This document shows, one piece after another, positions 11,285-21,999 of a DNA stretch of 64,000 bases (its first letter is position 1; every line of letters starts with the position of its first letter). A model generated the notes under the pieces. It saw nothing but the letters and a program-made list of their open reading frames with translations. It was not told the origin of the DNA and searched no databases. Source of the DNA: Nageia nagi (Eukaryota > Pinophyta); contig JBITNC010000001.1 in NCBI GenBank assembly GCA_050084985.1, positions 55,118,001 to 55,182,000 on the forward strand. Direction: 5' to 3'. The translations under genes and the position numbers were made by a program.

Positions 11285-11603
11285 TGAGAGAACTATAATG
11301 TTCTATATTACTCATCAAAATGAGTTACATATATAGGCTTAAGAAAGCCATTACAAGACAAAATAAGAAGTTGAGGATAATATTCTCAACCCATAATAAA
11401 ACTTTAACTTCACACTATACGTATCACCCTTAGATCACTACATGACAAATTTGTTATAACAACAAATCACAAGGAATATACCCTAAATATTTAATCCTAG
11501 ACTTTAGACTTTAGGAAAATACTTTAGGAAAAAATACTCTTAGTCCTAATTAATTAATCCTAATAACTTAGGACTTAGGGATATGTAGGATATAATTCCA
11601 ACA
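11285..11603 (-). repeat. Y 5' LTR
   Basis: Direct repeat of 7419-7735, followed on the + strand by the second GGCAT target copy (11604-11608). Confidence 0.9.
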
Positions 11604-11608
11604 GGCAT

Positions 11609-11882
11609 ATCTTTATATGACCATGCAAATAATTTGGAATAATTATGAAAAGATTGAATCAACTCATTTTACAAAGGTTCCTTAAGGAGCTTACCAATTT
11701 TTTAGAATTATGGTGTCTCTTAAGAACTAAGGTTAACCTCCTCTATCTCTTCATTAAACCAAGTTATCTCTAATTTTGATGGTGTGGGAAATGGAAACTC
11801 TCCCAACCCTTTGATTTTATCTTCCATAGATTCTCCAAAGCAAGCATGAACATCTAGACAATGTTTGTGAGTCCTCTTTTCA
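11609..11882 (-). pseudogene. OUT pol, segment upstream of RT (copy 1, after Y)
   Basis: Continues the OUT reading from before Y: the FAWSYKDMP block of Ty3 pol and the acidic linker (ITWFNEE, SKLEIT, EFPFPTP). It breaks at 11882 against the LTR of INN1, in the same position as 32235 and, in the uninterrupted version, 53927. Confidence 0.75.
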
Positions 11883-13047
11883 TGCAATTGATCCTATTTT
11901 TGCTTCAATTTTCTGAAATGCATGCAAGGGGCCCTCCTTCTAGCGCTAAATTGTGTATATCAAATTATGAACCTAAAATGCAATTTAGATAGATAAATCA
12001 TTCAACATAATTAATCATGAACATATTCGACAATACACATCAATAATAATAATGATATAATATTCTAAAGTATTTGAATACAAAAAGTGAGTTTTTATTG
12101 ATCTATTTTAATCAGCATCGATAGCAATCGTTGTGCATCGGTAATGATCGATAATAGATCAGAAATGATCAATGAAGATCGGTAACAATTGAAGCATTAC
12201 TCTGCATTCTCTACGCCATTCTCTGTTATCGATCTGGTGGATCATCATTGATCGATCTTTGAATCATCGATGATCAGATCTGTAAGCACTGGAGTAATCT
12301 TTTCATAGAATTTTGAAATGTATTTGTATATTCCTTGTTGTTTTCTTTCACATTTACTTTCATCATTCTTTTTTGTATTGACCCTGCACACAAAAAATAA
12401 ACGAAACATCAAAAGCATACCTACTCATACATATTAATCAGCAAATGAACAACATAATATGGAAATATAATTGATATGAGATTTGCTATTAATGAAGCTT
12501 ACAACCTTTTGCTAATAATCTCCTGAATTGATTTTGGCAGAGTTTCGCTACAATAAAATTGGGTCCCTTTGTTCACCTACAGAGCTTTAATTTATAAGCT
12601 TCAAGGTTTGTTATTCATTTGTTTGGGCGTCATAAGATTCCAGGTAACCTCCTGAACTAAATTTTGAGGTGTTATTATCTCCAATCTGTATCCATGATTA
12701 CAAATTAGACATACTAGGCTATTCCAGGCTTAGATTTGTCTATTTACTTAACTATGCATGGATCGTCGACGATCCTGAGAGATCATCACCGATCGTATTG
12801 GATCGTCACCGATCTCTTAACGATTTTAAACTAATATTAGAATGGTCGCTCTATGGTCATTTTTTGATGACAAAGGTCATATGATCACTTGTTTTATATA
12901 TGCTCAGAAAGATTTATCCGATAATATAATTTTAAAGTCTATTTAATGCTTTTATAAGGGATTATAATTATTTTAATATGATATATATTATAAAAATACT
13001 TGTTTTATATATTAAATTAAAGATAGGGTTTATTTTGAGTGTCTACA
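11883..13047 (-). repeat. INN1 3' LTR (a)
   Basis: 1165 bp, starting TGCAATTG and ending TGTCTACA. The next bases (13048-13065), read on the minus strand, form the polypurine tract. It contains palindrome clusters at 12118-12190, about 12229-12276 and 12762-12814, and a TATA-like box on the minus strand at 12891-12900. It shares many private bases with LTR (c) rather than with its own partner (b). Confidence 0.9.
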
Positions 13048-13065
13048 TTTTGCCCCTTTTTTGAA
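13048..13065 (-). other. INN1 polypurine tract
   Basis: The minus strand reads AAAAAAGGGGCAAAA immediately before the 3' LTR. It sets the element orientation as minus. The same tract occurs in INN2 at 33393-33410. Confidence 0.8.
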
Positions 13066-13981
13066 TTATCAACCAAAGATAGGGTTGATAATTTCAAAAA
13101 ATATATAATGAGAAACCTTGTTGTTTGATAAAGTTGATAACTTCAGAAGTGACTATTTTCGGTATGATGACGTATTGAGCTTATGTGACAGTTTGCATGA
13201 CATTTCTGTTATGTCAATTTGCATGTCTAAGCGCACCTATACCGTATAAGTTTTCTTTAGTATATGAATTGTAATAGTGTTGTCCTTTGTCCCAACAATG
13301 AGGTTTCAAGATGATCTCTTACATTCTGTGATTGTTTTGCCATTTGAGCTCAAGCTTAGTCTGATCTATTTTTTCATGTTTGACTTAGTCAAGGATTATT
13401 GACAATCTTTTATGATTGTTAATGACTGTAAAGTGATCGTCGTGGATTTATATAGTAAAAATACTATCTTTATAATAATATATTTTGCTATGAATATCTT
13501 AATTTCTTGTGTTTAGACTTATTTTAATAGCGATTTTAATCATTTTACCCTAGTAAGTTTACTCAATACTAGTCCTTCATGTGCCGATGTATTTGGCAGT
13601 CATGTGACATTGGAGCATTCTTCTAGGTGAAAAATAATATGATTTATAATGTGTTCACTTTCACCTTAGTGAACGAAGCTTTTTAATTTTTGTCTATACA
13701 CAAATAAATTTTAAGATATTTAAAGAAAATATACTTCATTTTATACATTTTCAAATAATAGAAATCATCGACGATTACTTATGAATCGTTGCTGATCCAT
13801 AATCGTTATCAATTTGATTTAAATCATTGACGATTGACATAGCGATCGCTAACGATCTGTGATGCGAGGGTTTTTAAAACAAAATAGTTTTCATTTTGAC
13901 TTTTACTTGTCGTTTGCTATTTCGATTTTTGTCCTTTTTATTTGTCCTTTTCATCTCTTTACCAAATTTTTAGCATACCAT
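13066..13981 (+). promoter_or_regulatory. upstream region of the PMD gene with a five-site palindrome cluster
   Basis: No ORF is found. Copies of the 13-bp near-palindrome start at 13764, 13785, 13802, 13823 and 13845, ending about 125 bp before the PMD ATG. The cluster is also present in INN2 at about 34109-34202. A regulatory role is inferred only from spacing and position. Confidence 0.45.
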
Positions 13982-16593
13982 ATGGCGCCACGCAAGAGGA
14001 TTTCAGCAAAGGGCAAATCAATCTCAAAGGAGGTATTTCAACCATCTATTTCTTTGTTTTTTATTTTTTATTTTTATTTTTTTTCCGGTATTAGGTTTAT
14101 AGTAGTAATTTAAATTCTTTATCTATATTGTTAGTATAATGTAGATTGTATTACAATAGGCTTTTATGGTTTTCGTATTTATTTTATGTATATTTAAAAA
14201 ACCCTAGCCGAGGGTTTGGGCCTCAGCTGGAGTTTTTAAATAATCGTCGATGATTTTATCGATCATCGACGATCTCTCAGGATCATCGTTGATTGTAAGG
14301 ATCGGCAACGATCTGTTTGAGTCATCATAGATCGCTTAACACGATCGATGACGATCCTAAACAAACTTTTTGTGCATTTTTTTTTATTAATCAACATATT
14401 TTAATATTATTGTTTTAATATAGCATTAATATAGCATATTTTAATATTATTGTTTTAATATAACGTATTTTAATTTTATTGTTTTGTTTTCTTAGTTCTA
14501 ATCAATTATTTTTTAAATGTTTTTTTTTTTTTTTACTAAAATTTCATGTCTATCTTTTTTAGGTTTTAGAAGTTTTTACTTCCAAGGGTCATTACCCTCA
14601 GATTCTCCATGACCTTAGTGGTCGAGTACCTGACTCAGATCATGCTTTTCTTCATGATGTTGGTTTTGGAGTGGCCCCATATATGGGTCGTATCCAAAAG
14701 GACCTTACTGTTGTAGCTACCCTTTTTGAGAGATGGGATCCAACGATCAATGCTTTTTGTCTACCTACTAGTCCTATTACCATTACATTGGAGGATATCC
14801 ATCGCATTTTGAGACTTCCAGTCTGAGGCATGGATATAGGTCTTCTTCAGACTAGAGAAGAGGCTCGACCTTTGGTGAGGGCACTTTTTGGAGATGATGT
14901 GGTTGAGGAGTTGATGGTTCAGATTTAGGTAGGAGGCCTGATGTATTATCAATTTTGGCAAGGATTATTAGAGGAGGAGTGTCTTGCATATCTTCATGTT
15001 ACCTATCTTATGGGATGCATCATGTGTTATGGTGCACCAGATGCTGGTGGTGGGAGATTTCCTTGGGCTCTGATGGGTGTACTTCATTAGATGATGACTT
15101 TGAGGATTACTTTTGCTTGGGATCCTTCATTATTAGCCCTTATTTATAGGGAGCTTTATTTATTGGTGCAGACTCCTAGGGCTGCAGTTTCTACATCACT
15201 TATTTTACAGGCCTAGGCATATGAGCATATTTATCCTTACTGGCCTTTAGGATTACCTGATTCTACATATACCACTTGTAGATATCCATCAGGTATTCGA
15301 TGTTGGAGCCATTTATTGGTTATTCCTCATAGAGATGGCATTCAGAGAGATGTTGTCTTCTATAGATAGCTCCTGAGTAGTTTGACTTTGGGTCAGATTT
15401 GATGGAGGATTGGTTTACAAATTGCCAATTTTGTTGAGACCAGTTTTCATTTATATGGGATTAGATATGCACTATTTTTATGGGGTCTACGAGCAAGTAT
15501 TATAGAGTATTTTCATTATGATTGGTTTCATCAATAGTTTGGTCTCCCTCAGGACATTCCACCTCCACCCCTCCGGTATCTTCGTCCAGGGGATGCTCCT
15601 GTATCAGGTGTTTCTATGTTGTCTTATTCACCTATGGTCCTTAGAGCTGGTGAGGATATCCCAGATGAGGATATGCTTGTGGATGATATGGGTACTTCAG
15701 AGGGTTTTGCATCATGGTGGGCTACTGAGCTAGCAGAGTTTTTTGGGATTGAGATGACCATTGAGCATCCTACTCAGAGGACTTGAGTGGATATAGCTCT
15801 AGAGGTAGTGACTGAGGAGCCTATTGGTACTACTAGTGAGGATGATTTTACTATGGTAGATTTTGAGGGTTTTGATGTTGGGGGTACGACTGGAGAGATT
15901 CCAAAGATTGAGGAGGTTAGATTTCTACAGCCTGAGGTTCCTACTTAGTCTACTTTTGAGCGAGGGGAGTCCAATGGGAGGAGTGCTGCTTCTTATGAGG
16001 CTGAGATCGTAGAGCTCCAGTATGTGATTGAGGAGCTTCACACCCTTCAAGATGCTTCTACTTTAGAGTTGGCTAGTTTGAGAGGAGATATTACATCCCT
16101 GAGGACTGAGATGATAGCTCTCAGATGTTTTGACAATGCCCGCATGAGATATAGATCTGAGCGAGATACCCTTCGCTGATCTCTAATGGATGCTAATGCT
16201 TGTATTGCTGAGTTATCTGGTGGAGTTGCAGCTCTAGGTGTCAATACTCCCATTCCTTATGTAGATGAGCATGCAGATCAATTACGAGAGCAAGATTATT
16301 ATCGCAAGGTTGTGAAGCTTTGGTTACTTGGTTTCTCAAGATATTTTTTAGATGGTCCTAGTTCACCACCTAGGCTAGCACCAGGGTTTCCTTGTTCATT
16401 AGTTTCTAGTGGCTTGGGTCATTTAGGTAGTCAAGGTCATCATGTAGCATCAATTTCTCGATCTCAGTCTACTGCTAGGGGTGTGTCTCCTCGTACATAT
16501 GCTATAGGCTTGAGATCTATTACTAGGGATGCAGGTTCTTCAGAGCATCCTGGCGATCCTCATGATGATGTTGTATCTACTGGAGGATATTGA
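13982..16593 (+). pseudogene. plant mobile domain (PMD) gene carried antisense in INN1
   Basis: Exon 1 starts at ATG 13982 (MAPRKRISAKGKSISKE) and a GT donor lies near 14033. Exon 2 starts at 14563 after a TTTTTTAG acceptor. Exon 2 has the PMD hallmarks LFERWDPTINAFCLP, ITITLEDIHRILRLPV and EEL. A coiled-coil-like stretch (about 15990-16230) and a Ser/Gly-rich tail follow. PMD proteins occur as host genes acting in silencing and development (the MAIN/MAIL group) and as passengers in transposons. In-frame stops are mostly Gln and Arg positions (the TGA in the LRLPV-GMD block; TAG for CAG near 14925), and several are sense codons in the INN2 copy. So a functional ancestor is likely, but both copies are dead. 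Confidence 0.8.
14243..14356. repeat. six-site 13-bp palindrome array in the PMD intron
   Basis: Sites start at 14243, 14262, 14282, 14301, 14321 and 14344, a spacing of 19-23 bp. Examples are ATCATCGACGATC and ATCGGCAACGATC. The site at 14321 is the weakest. The same array occurs in INN2 at about 34588-34700. Confidence 0.75.
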
Positions 16594-17380
16594 TATTCCA
16601 TTTCGATGATATATATATGATGTAATTTTATTTATTGGTATTATGGCTCATGTTGATATGATGATTATGGTGTTATATTTTCTTGATGTACTATTTAGAT
16701 TATTTTTATTATGTGATGGATAGACTGATGGTATGTTATAGTGTTTCTATGATTCTTGATGCATGGTTTTACATTTTCTATATAGATTTATGATGAAAAT
16801 AGGTATGATGTGATATTAGGTATGATGTGAAAACATAATTATTTTTTAATTACTTGATGATGAATAGATGTTGATGATAGATGTAACTTTCAGAATGTAT
16901 GATGCCTAGATATAATTGTGAGCTATATGAGGATACTTGATAACATGAAATAACATAATTTGTTTAAATAATTGATTGATTATAAATTGCAGCTAATTAA
17001 CTTGTTAATTAATTTAATAATTAATAACATATTTTATAAATGATGATAATGGTTTTGTGTGATGTATGCAAACATGATTTAGATTTGATAACTAATCATT
17101 AATATCCTAGTTTTTAATGATAACTTAATAAATCTTTTAGTACATCATTTAAAAAATGAATTGAAATTGTTATATTGACTTTAGATATTATTTAAAATAT
17201 CTAAAATACGTATATTAACTTAATTTATTAAGAATCATTATTTTCAAATATTAAATCTTCTAGATTTTAAGATTATTTAAGGACATATTTTTATTAAATT
17301 TTTGCGGAATCAGATGCATCATTTTCCGCACTTGGCAATTTTTTTATAATAAACCACTTGACATGGTAAATTAATTCTTT

Positions 17381-17750
17381 ATGGATGTTATGAACATTAA
17401 CTTTATCTTGGTCAGGAGAACAATAATTAATCATTCTTATCCTTTCCAAAGAAAAGCAAATTTTAATAATGTTCAAAGGTAATAGAAACTAATGACGTAT
17501 GGATGCATATGAACATTAACTTTATCTTGGTTAGGAGAACAATAAATACTCATTCTTATCCTTACCAAAGAAAAGCAAATTTTAATAATGTTCAAAAGGT
17601 AATAGGTATATTTAAAACATGGTTTAACATTAAACAATAGTGACTTTAGGAATGTATATGAACATTAACTTTATCTTGGTCAAGAGAATAATAACTAATC
17701 ATTCTTATCTTTCCCAAAGAAAAGCAAATTTTAATAATGTTCAAAGGTAG
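17381..17750. repeat. three tandem ~90-bp units with unequal spacers
   Basis: Units at about 17381-17485, 17499-17605 and 17651-17750 each run from TATGAACATTAACTTTATC through AAGCAAATTTTAATAATG to GTTCAAAGGTA. The core is nearly unchanged while spacers vary. Repeated in INN2 at 37721-38090. Confidence 0.85.
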
Positions 17751-18166
17751 GATATAATAGTAAAAAATGGGTTTAACAAAATGAAATGAATAATCCTAAA
17801 CACCAACAAATTATATAATATGAAGGATATTCATTATAACAAAAAGATTAAGTGACCTTTGAATTAATAACCAAGTTATTATAACATCTACCTTATCTTT
17901 CTTTATTTCAAGATTTAACAACCTAAGATGATATCAAACAATATTATTATATGTTGATAAAAAACCTAAAACTCTGTGTGTGTAGTGACATTCATTTCCC
18001 TTCTTAGATCATTTGACATGGAATTATCTTAGAAACATTAATGAGCTAATCCATCCATATGGAACGTATAAAGGTCCATAGAAAATTGCTTAACCACCTT
18101 GATCCCGCTACAACCTTGCTCTACTGCCAGTCAAGCGTACATAGCCCCGGTAGAGGATATTGTAAT

Positions 18167-18287
18167 AACCCAAGAATCATTGATATTATGTAATACTTTA
18201 TATATATATATATATATTCTCTCTCTCTCTCTCTTATATATATATATATTCTCTCTTTTTTTTTTTTTACCAAATGATTCTTGGGTT
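18167..18287. repeat. inverted repeat enclosing (TA)n, (CT)n and a T tract
   Basis: The left arm AACCCAAGAATCATTG (18167-18182) pairs with 18271-18287, with one extra A in the right arm. The loop is microsatellite. The INN2 copy (38507-38635) keeps the arms with a different loop length. Confidence 0.8.
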
Positions 18288-18655
18288 CGGGATGAAGCAA
18301 ATAATAGGATAGATATGTAATCTTTCACTCTTAATGTTTCTAAAATAATTTCATTCAAATTCTCTTGGAATTCCTTAATGTATTAAGTGTTTGGAGTTTT
18401 TGATTTTTCTTCAAACATACAAATTTTATGTTTTTCTATCATCTAGGGTATGGCATTTCTTTATGAAAGAAAGGATAAAGTGAATGTAGTGATAACAAGG
18501 AGATTATTCTAAGATAACCTTTTCATACATTACACATTTACTGGATAATCACTGTTACGATGACATGCAACATATATTTACATCATACAAGGGTAGGACA
18601 CCCAATTGCCAAGTGACCTCTAGATGTTCCCATCTAGGTATATTTTTTAATTTTA

Positions 18656-18838
18656 TAAATTTTATGTGTTTTTATGATTTTTCAAATTTTTAGGATTTTA
18701 TGATTTTTCTATTTTTTAGGATTTTATGATTTTTCTATTTTTTAGGATTTTATGATTTTTCAAATTTTTAGGATTTTATGATTTTTCTATTTTTTAGGAT
18801 TTTATGATTTTTCTATTTTTTAGGATTTTATGATTTTT
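18656..18838. repeat. ~25-bp tandem repeat (TTTTAGGATTTTATGATTTT core)
   Basis: About seven imperfect units alternating CTATT and CAAAT variants. The last unit contains the ORF3 stop codon. Also in INN2 at 38998-39178. Confidence 0.85.
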
Positions 18839-20040
18839 TCATTTTTTCTAGGGAATCTATTCATGATGCATTTAAATCGAGTTTGAACTACATCAGGATT
18901 AAATGAACAATGTGTTGAACTAAACAAAAAACTAAAATCTAATACCACTTGATTATGATAAATTTCTGGAACACAATAATCTAAGTGTTCAGATGTCACG
19001 GTTTGTGTGATTGAAATGAGTCGTTCTTGATATCTTAAAGTCTAGTTGTGAGTACAATTGACCAGTATTTTGGGCTTTTCTATAGGCCACAGAAGAAAGA
19101 AATATATCATTAAATCATATTCTGATTTGGGAGAACACCATAACTCAAAGGCATTGATACAAACGATAACTTGATATCCATTTATTTTAACATCCCAACC
19201 ATAAGATTCGCATGTATCATAGAATCTCAAGGCCAATTTTTGTTGTATTTCTGTAGGCATGGAAAAAACATTTGAGTACAAAGGAGTAGGGACGTTACGA
19301 ATAACTTTCATAAATATGTCTTTGTCATACCTATTTTCGAACCCTGGAAGATAACTTCCATTATTCCTTACTCTACGTTCTTTTGATAGTCTTTCGATGA
19401 TCTCATTTCTAACCTTTATTTGACTTATCGTTTTAAGTTTGGCAATATGCAAAGCTTGCCTTTTTGCTAACTTTTATTCCCAAATTGTGTGTCGCATTTA
19501 CATGCGAGAACATCTATGAATTTGCCTATAATATTGTTGTGACGTTCTAGGGGGAAAAGCCACAAAAGTATTTGAAAAATCATAAATCACCCTTTTATGA
19601 GGTAAATAATGTAACATTTCATCCATCCATTCTAGGCTTTTGATTAATTGTTTAATGCATTTCAACCTAGCTAAAAGGAGTGAATACTCAGTTAATTGAC
19701 AATTTATGACAATCTTTGGTATTCCATAAGGCCATTGTAAGCAGAAAGCCATTATTCTTTGTGATATTCTTTCCATATGGGTGAAATAGATTGGTGGATC
19801 TAAAATAATGCTTACTTCGTATCCACACAAAGTGACTCCTCAATCATTATTCCTAACACAAAACATATGAAATGTTCTTTTATATTGTTCATCAATAGTC
19901 AATTGTAAATAATTTAAAAGATTAAGATCAAATCTATGTCGTAAATATGTTAACGCGAAATCACCTAGATATCTCGGTGGTGGAAATCATACTTGTGGTG
20001 GCATTATGCTACCTTTAGCAGATTCCCTTGCTAGATTCAT
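18820..20040 (-). pseudogene. INN1 ORF3: unrecognised 407-codon protein with duplicated domain
   Basis: Start ATG at 20040 (MNLARE), stop TAA at 18822-18820. The INN2 copy has exactly the same 1221-nt span, which supports both ends. I do not recognise the family. Two segments resemble each other. The first is around WGVTLCGYEVSIIL ... MAFCLQWPYGIPKIVINC. The second is around WDVKINGYQVIVCI ... MIYFFLLWPIEKPKILVNC. The shared pattern is W-x-V-x3-GY-x-V, then a hydrophobic LxWPxxxPKI-x3-C. Between them is a basic, probably helical stretch. Stops here (Arg in PPQVRF, Trp in NNDWG, Gln in HNQTL) are sense codons in INN2. It lies sense-strand downstream of integrase, where extra or env-like ORFs sit, but I see no signal peptide or clear membrane anchor. 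Confidence 0.65.
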
Positions 20041-20149
20041 CTTTTTTGTTTTAATCATTAACACTTGACAAATATTAATACTTTTATTTATTTATTATTT
20101 TAACAATAAAATAAAATAAAAGAAAACTAATGTACACATTTTTTTTTAT

Positions 20150-21304
20150 GTATAGAAAGGTCGAATATGCATGATATTTATAGGTTCACGTTCTTCATTT
20201 CCTTCTAAATCTGATAAATGATAAGTTCCTCTACCGAATTTTTTCTTAATGATATATGGTCCTAACCAATTCGGAGCAAACTTATCTCTAAGCTATCGTT
20301 CTATTTGTGAAGTTTGTTGATTTTCTTTTAAAACCAAATCACCTATTTCAAATTCATGAATTAGAGCCCTTTTATCAAAAGCTCATTTTATCCTTTTCTG
20401 ATAAACACACATATGTTCTAAAGCATTAATACATTTTTCATCTAATAATAATAATTTATCTAAGCGAGTCTATCTTATTTCTTCATCAAAATTTTGCTCA
20501 CTTAGATTTACTCTAAGAGATGGTATTTCAAGTTCTATAGGTAGGATAGCTTCTGTTCCATACACTAAAGAGAATGGTGTTGCCCCAATAGGAGTGCATA
20601 CACTGGTACGATAAGCCCATAAGGCTTTTGGTATTTGAATATGCCAATCTCTATGAGAATCATTTACTATTTTTGCTAAGATGTTTTGAATAGTTTTATT
20701 AGTAGCCTCTGCCTGTCCATTGCCTTGTGGATAATAAGGAGTGGAAAAACTTTGTTTAATCTTATACTTATCACATATTTGTTTTACATCCTTATTTTTA
20801 AATTTTTTTTCAATTATCCATAATTAATTGATTTGGCACACCAAATCTACATATAATATAATTTTCTATAAAATTCACGATTCATGAGCCAACAGTGGAA
20901 GTCATGGGAATAGCCTCTACCCATTTGGTAAAATATTCAGTCACTGTAATTATGAACTTATGTCCACCAGAAGATGTAGGTGTAATTTGTCCTATTAAAT
21001 CTAATGCCCATTTAGAGAATGGCCAAAGTGATTGTATAGGATGCAGTTCTTGAGATGGTTGTGAAAATAAATGAGCGTATTGTTGACATTTAAAACATTT
21101 TTTAACATATTCACAACAATCTTTTTCCATAGTTGGCCAATAATACCCCATTCGTATTAATCGTTTTACAATTGCAACACCATTAAAATGTCCTCCACAT
21201 GTTCCATCATGGGCATAAGATATAGCCTTTTTAACATCATTCCATTCAAGACATCTGAGTAAAATACCATTAAAATTTTGTCGATGTAAAATGTCCCCTA
21301 ACAA
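20150..21304 (-). pseudogene. INN1 integrase, broken
   Basis: The open block 21304-20882 has the HHCC region (H-DGTCGGHFNG, then CCEYVKKCFKCQ) and the start of the core with its first Asp in ALDLIGQI, then GHKFIITVTEYFTKWVEA. Further core (LIMDN around 20830) and the C-terminal part (LGPYI-IKKKFGRGTYHLSDLEG ... HIRPFYT, ending near 20150) are in shifted or interrupted frames. ORF3 begins about 110 bp downstream. Confidence 0.85.
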
Positions 21305-21334
21305 ACAATATTTTGTTGCTTTAATTTTAAAAGC

Positions 21335-21990
21335 TCATCGTGCTGATTTATTAAGGTTTGTATGAAGATTTCCAAATTTTAAAAAGTCTATCAATTCTTT
21401 GTACCAATTATCTTTATCATTTATGTCAATATTTAATACACTTTTTTCTTCATCTTCCTGTTGTAACAATGATTGAGATAATTGAATTATCTCAACTTGA
21501 ATTGAAGATTTTTTAGGATCTTCTGGGATAAGAGATCCAATAGAAGCCATAGCATCTACAAATCTATTAGATGATCTTGGTGCTGCTTCTATACTAAATT
21601 GGTCAAAAGAATTTAATAATTTCTCAACTAATGCTTTATACTTTTGAAGTAAAGGCTCTTTACATTGATAGATTCCTTTCACTTGATTACGATGAGTAAA
21701 GAATCTCCAATAAGCTTTATTCTTTTAAGTTTTAATTTAATAGCAATTTTTAATGCTAATATCAAAGCTTCATATTCCACATTGTTATTAGTACAAGGAA
21801 ATTTTAGTTTAAATGAATAAGGTGTAGGGATACCTTATGGTGTTATGAATACAACACCTGCTCCACCACCTTGTTCACATCGAGAACCATCAAAGTGTAT
21901 TGTCATATCCCAATAATTTTTAGGTTCTACAAGTATTTCAATTTCATCTAATTGAAACACTCCATCATCGGGTAATTCAACGACAAGTGG
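21335..21990 (-). pseudogene. INN1 archaeal-type RNase H and tether
   Basis: Frames at 21950-21690 carry the DGSRCEQGGGAGV block and the NxEYEALILALK block with GDSLL of the second RNase H; 21682-21335 is its C-terminal side. It is better preserved in INN2 (42304-42023). Presence of this domain between RNase H and integrase supports Tat placement. Confidence 0.75.
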
Positions 21991-21999
21991 TTTATCATC

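Larger units (their letters stand above)
7419..11603 (-). mobile_element. Y: 4.2-kb gag-only copia-type LTR retrotransposon
   Basis: A complete insertion: LTRs at 7419-7735 and 11285-11603, a perfect 5-bp target duplication, a primer-binding site and a polypurine tract. The only coding region is a gag-like ORF. There is no protease, integrase or RT, so it must have used enzymes from a related autonomous element. This matches the described TR-GAG type of plant element. By eye the LTRs differ by about four substitutions and two single-base indels, making Y the youngest datable insertion here, later than OUT. Confidence 0.9.
16594..18819. other. INN1 spacer between PMD and ORF3, repeat-rich
   Basis: About 2.2 kb without a gene. 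It contains a triplicated ~90-bp repeat (17381-17750), a hairpin enclosing microsatellites (18167-18287) and a ~25-bp tandem repeat (18656-18838). It is conserved in INN2 (36936-39165), so it belongs to the element. The two genes converge on it, so their terminators should lie here, but I cannot point to a site. Confidence 0.6.

Noticed and set aside
18185-18265. Short proteins across the TA/CT microsatellite
   Set aside because: Simple-sequence translation (Tyr/Ile and Arg/Glu runs), with length changing between copies.
18656-18838. Regular short repeats that could suggest a CRISPR array
   Set aside because: Units are contiguous and T-rich with no unique spacers, inside a plant retroelement.
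18820-20040. ORF3 as an envelope protein
   Set aside because: Right position, but no signal peptide, no clear C-terminal anchor and no recognisable fusion or surface motif.
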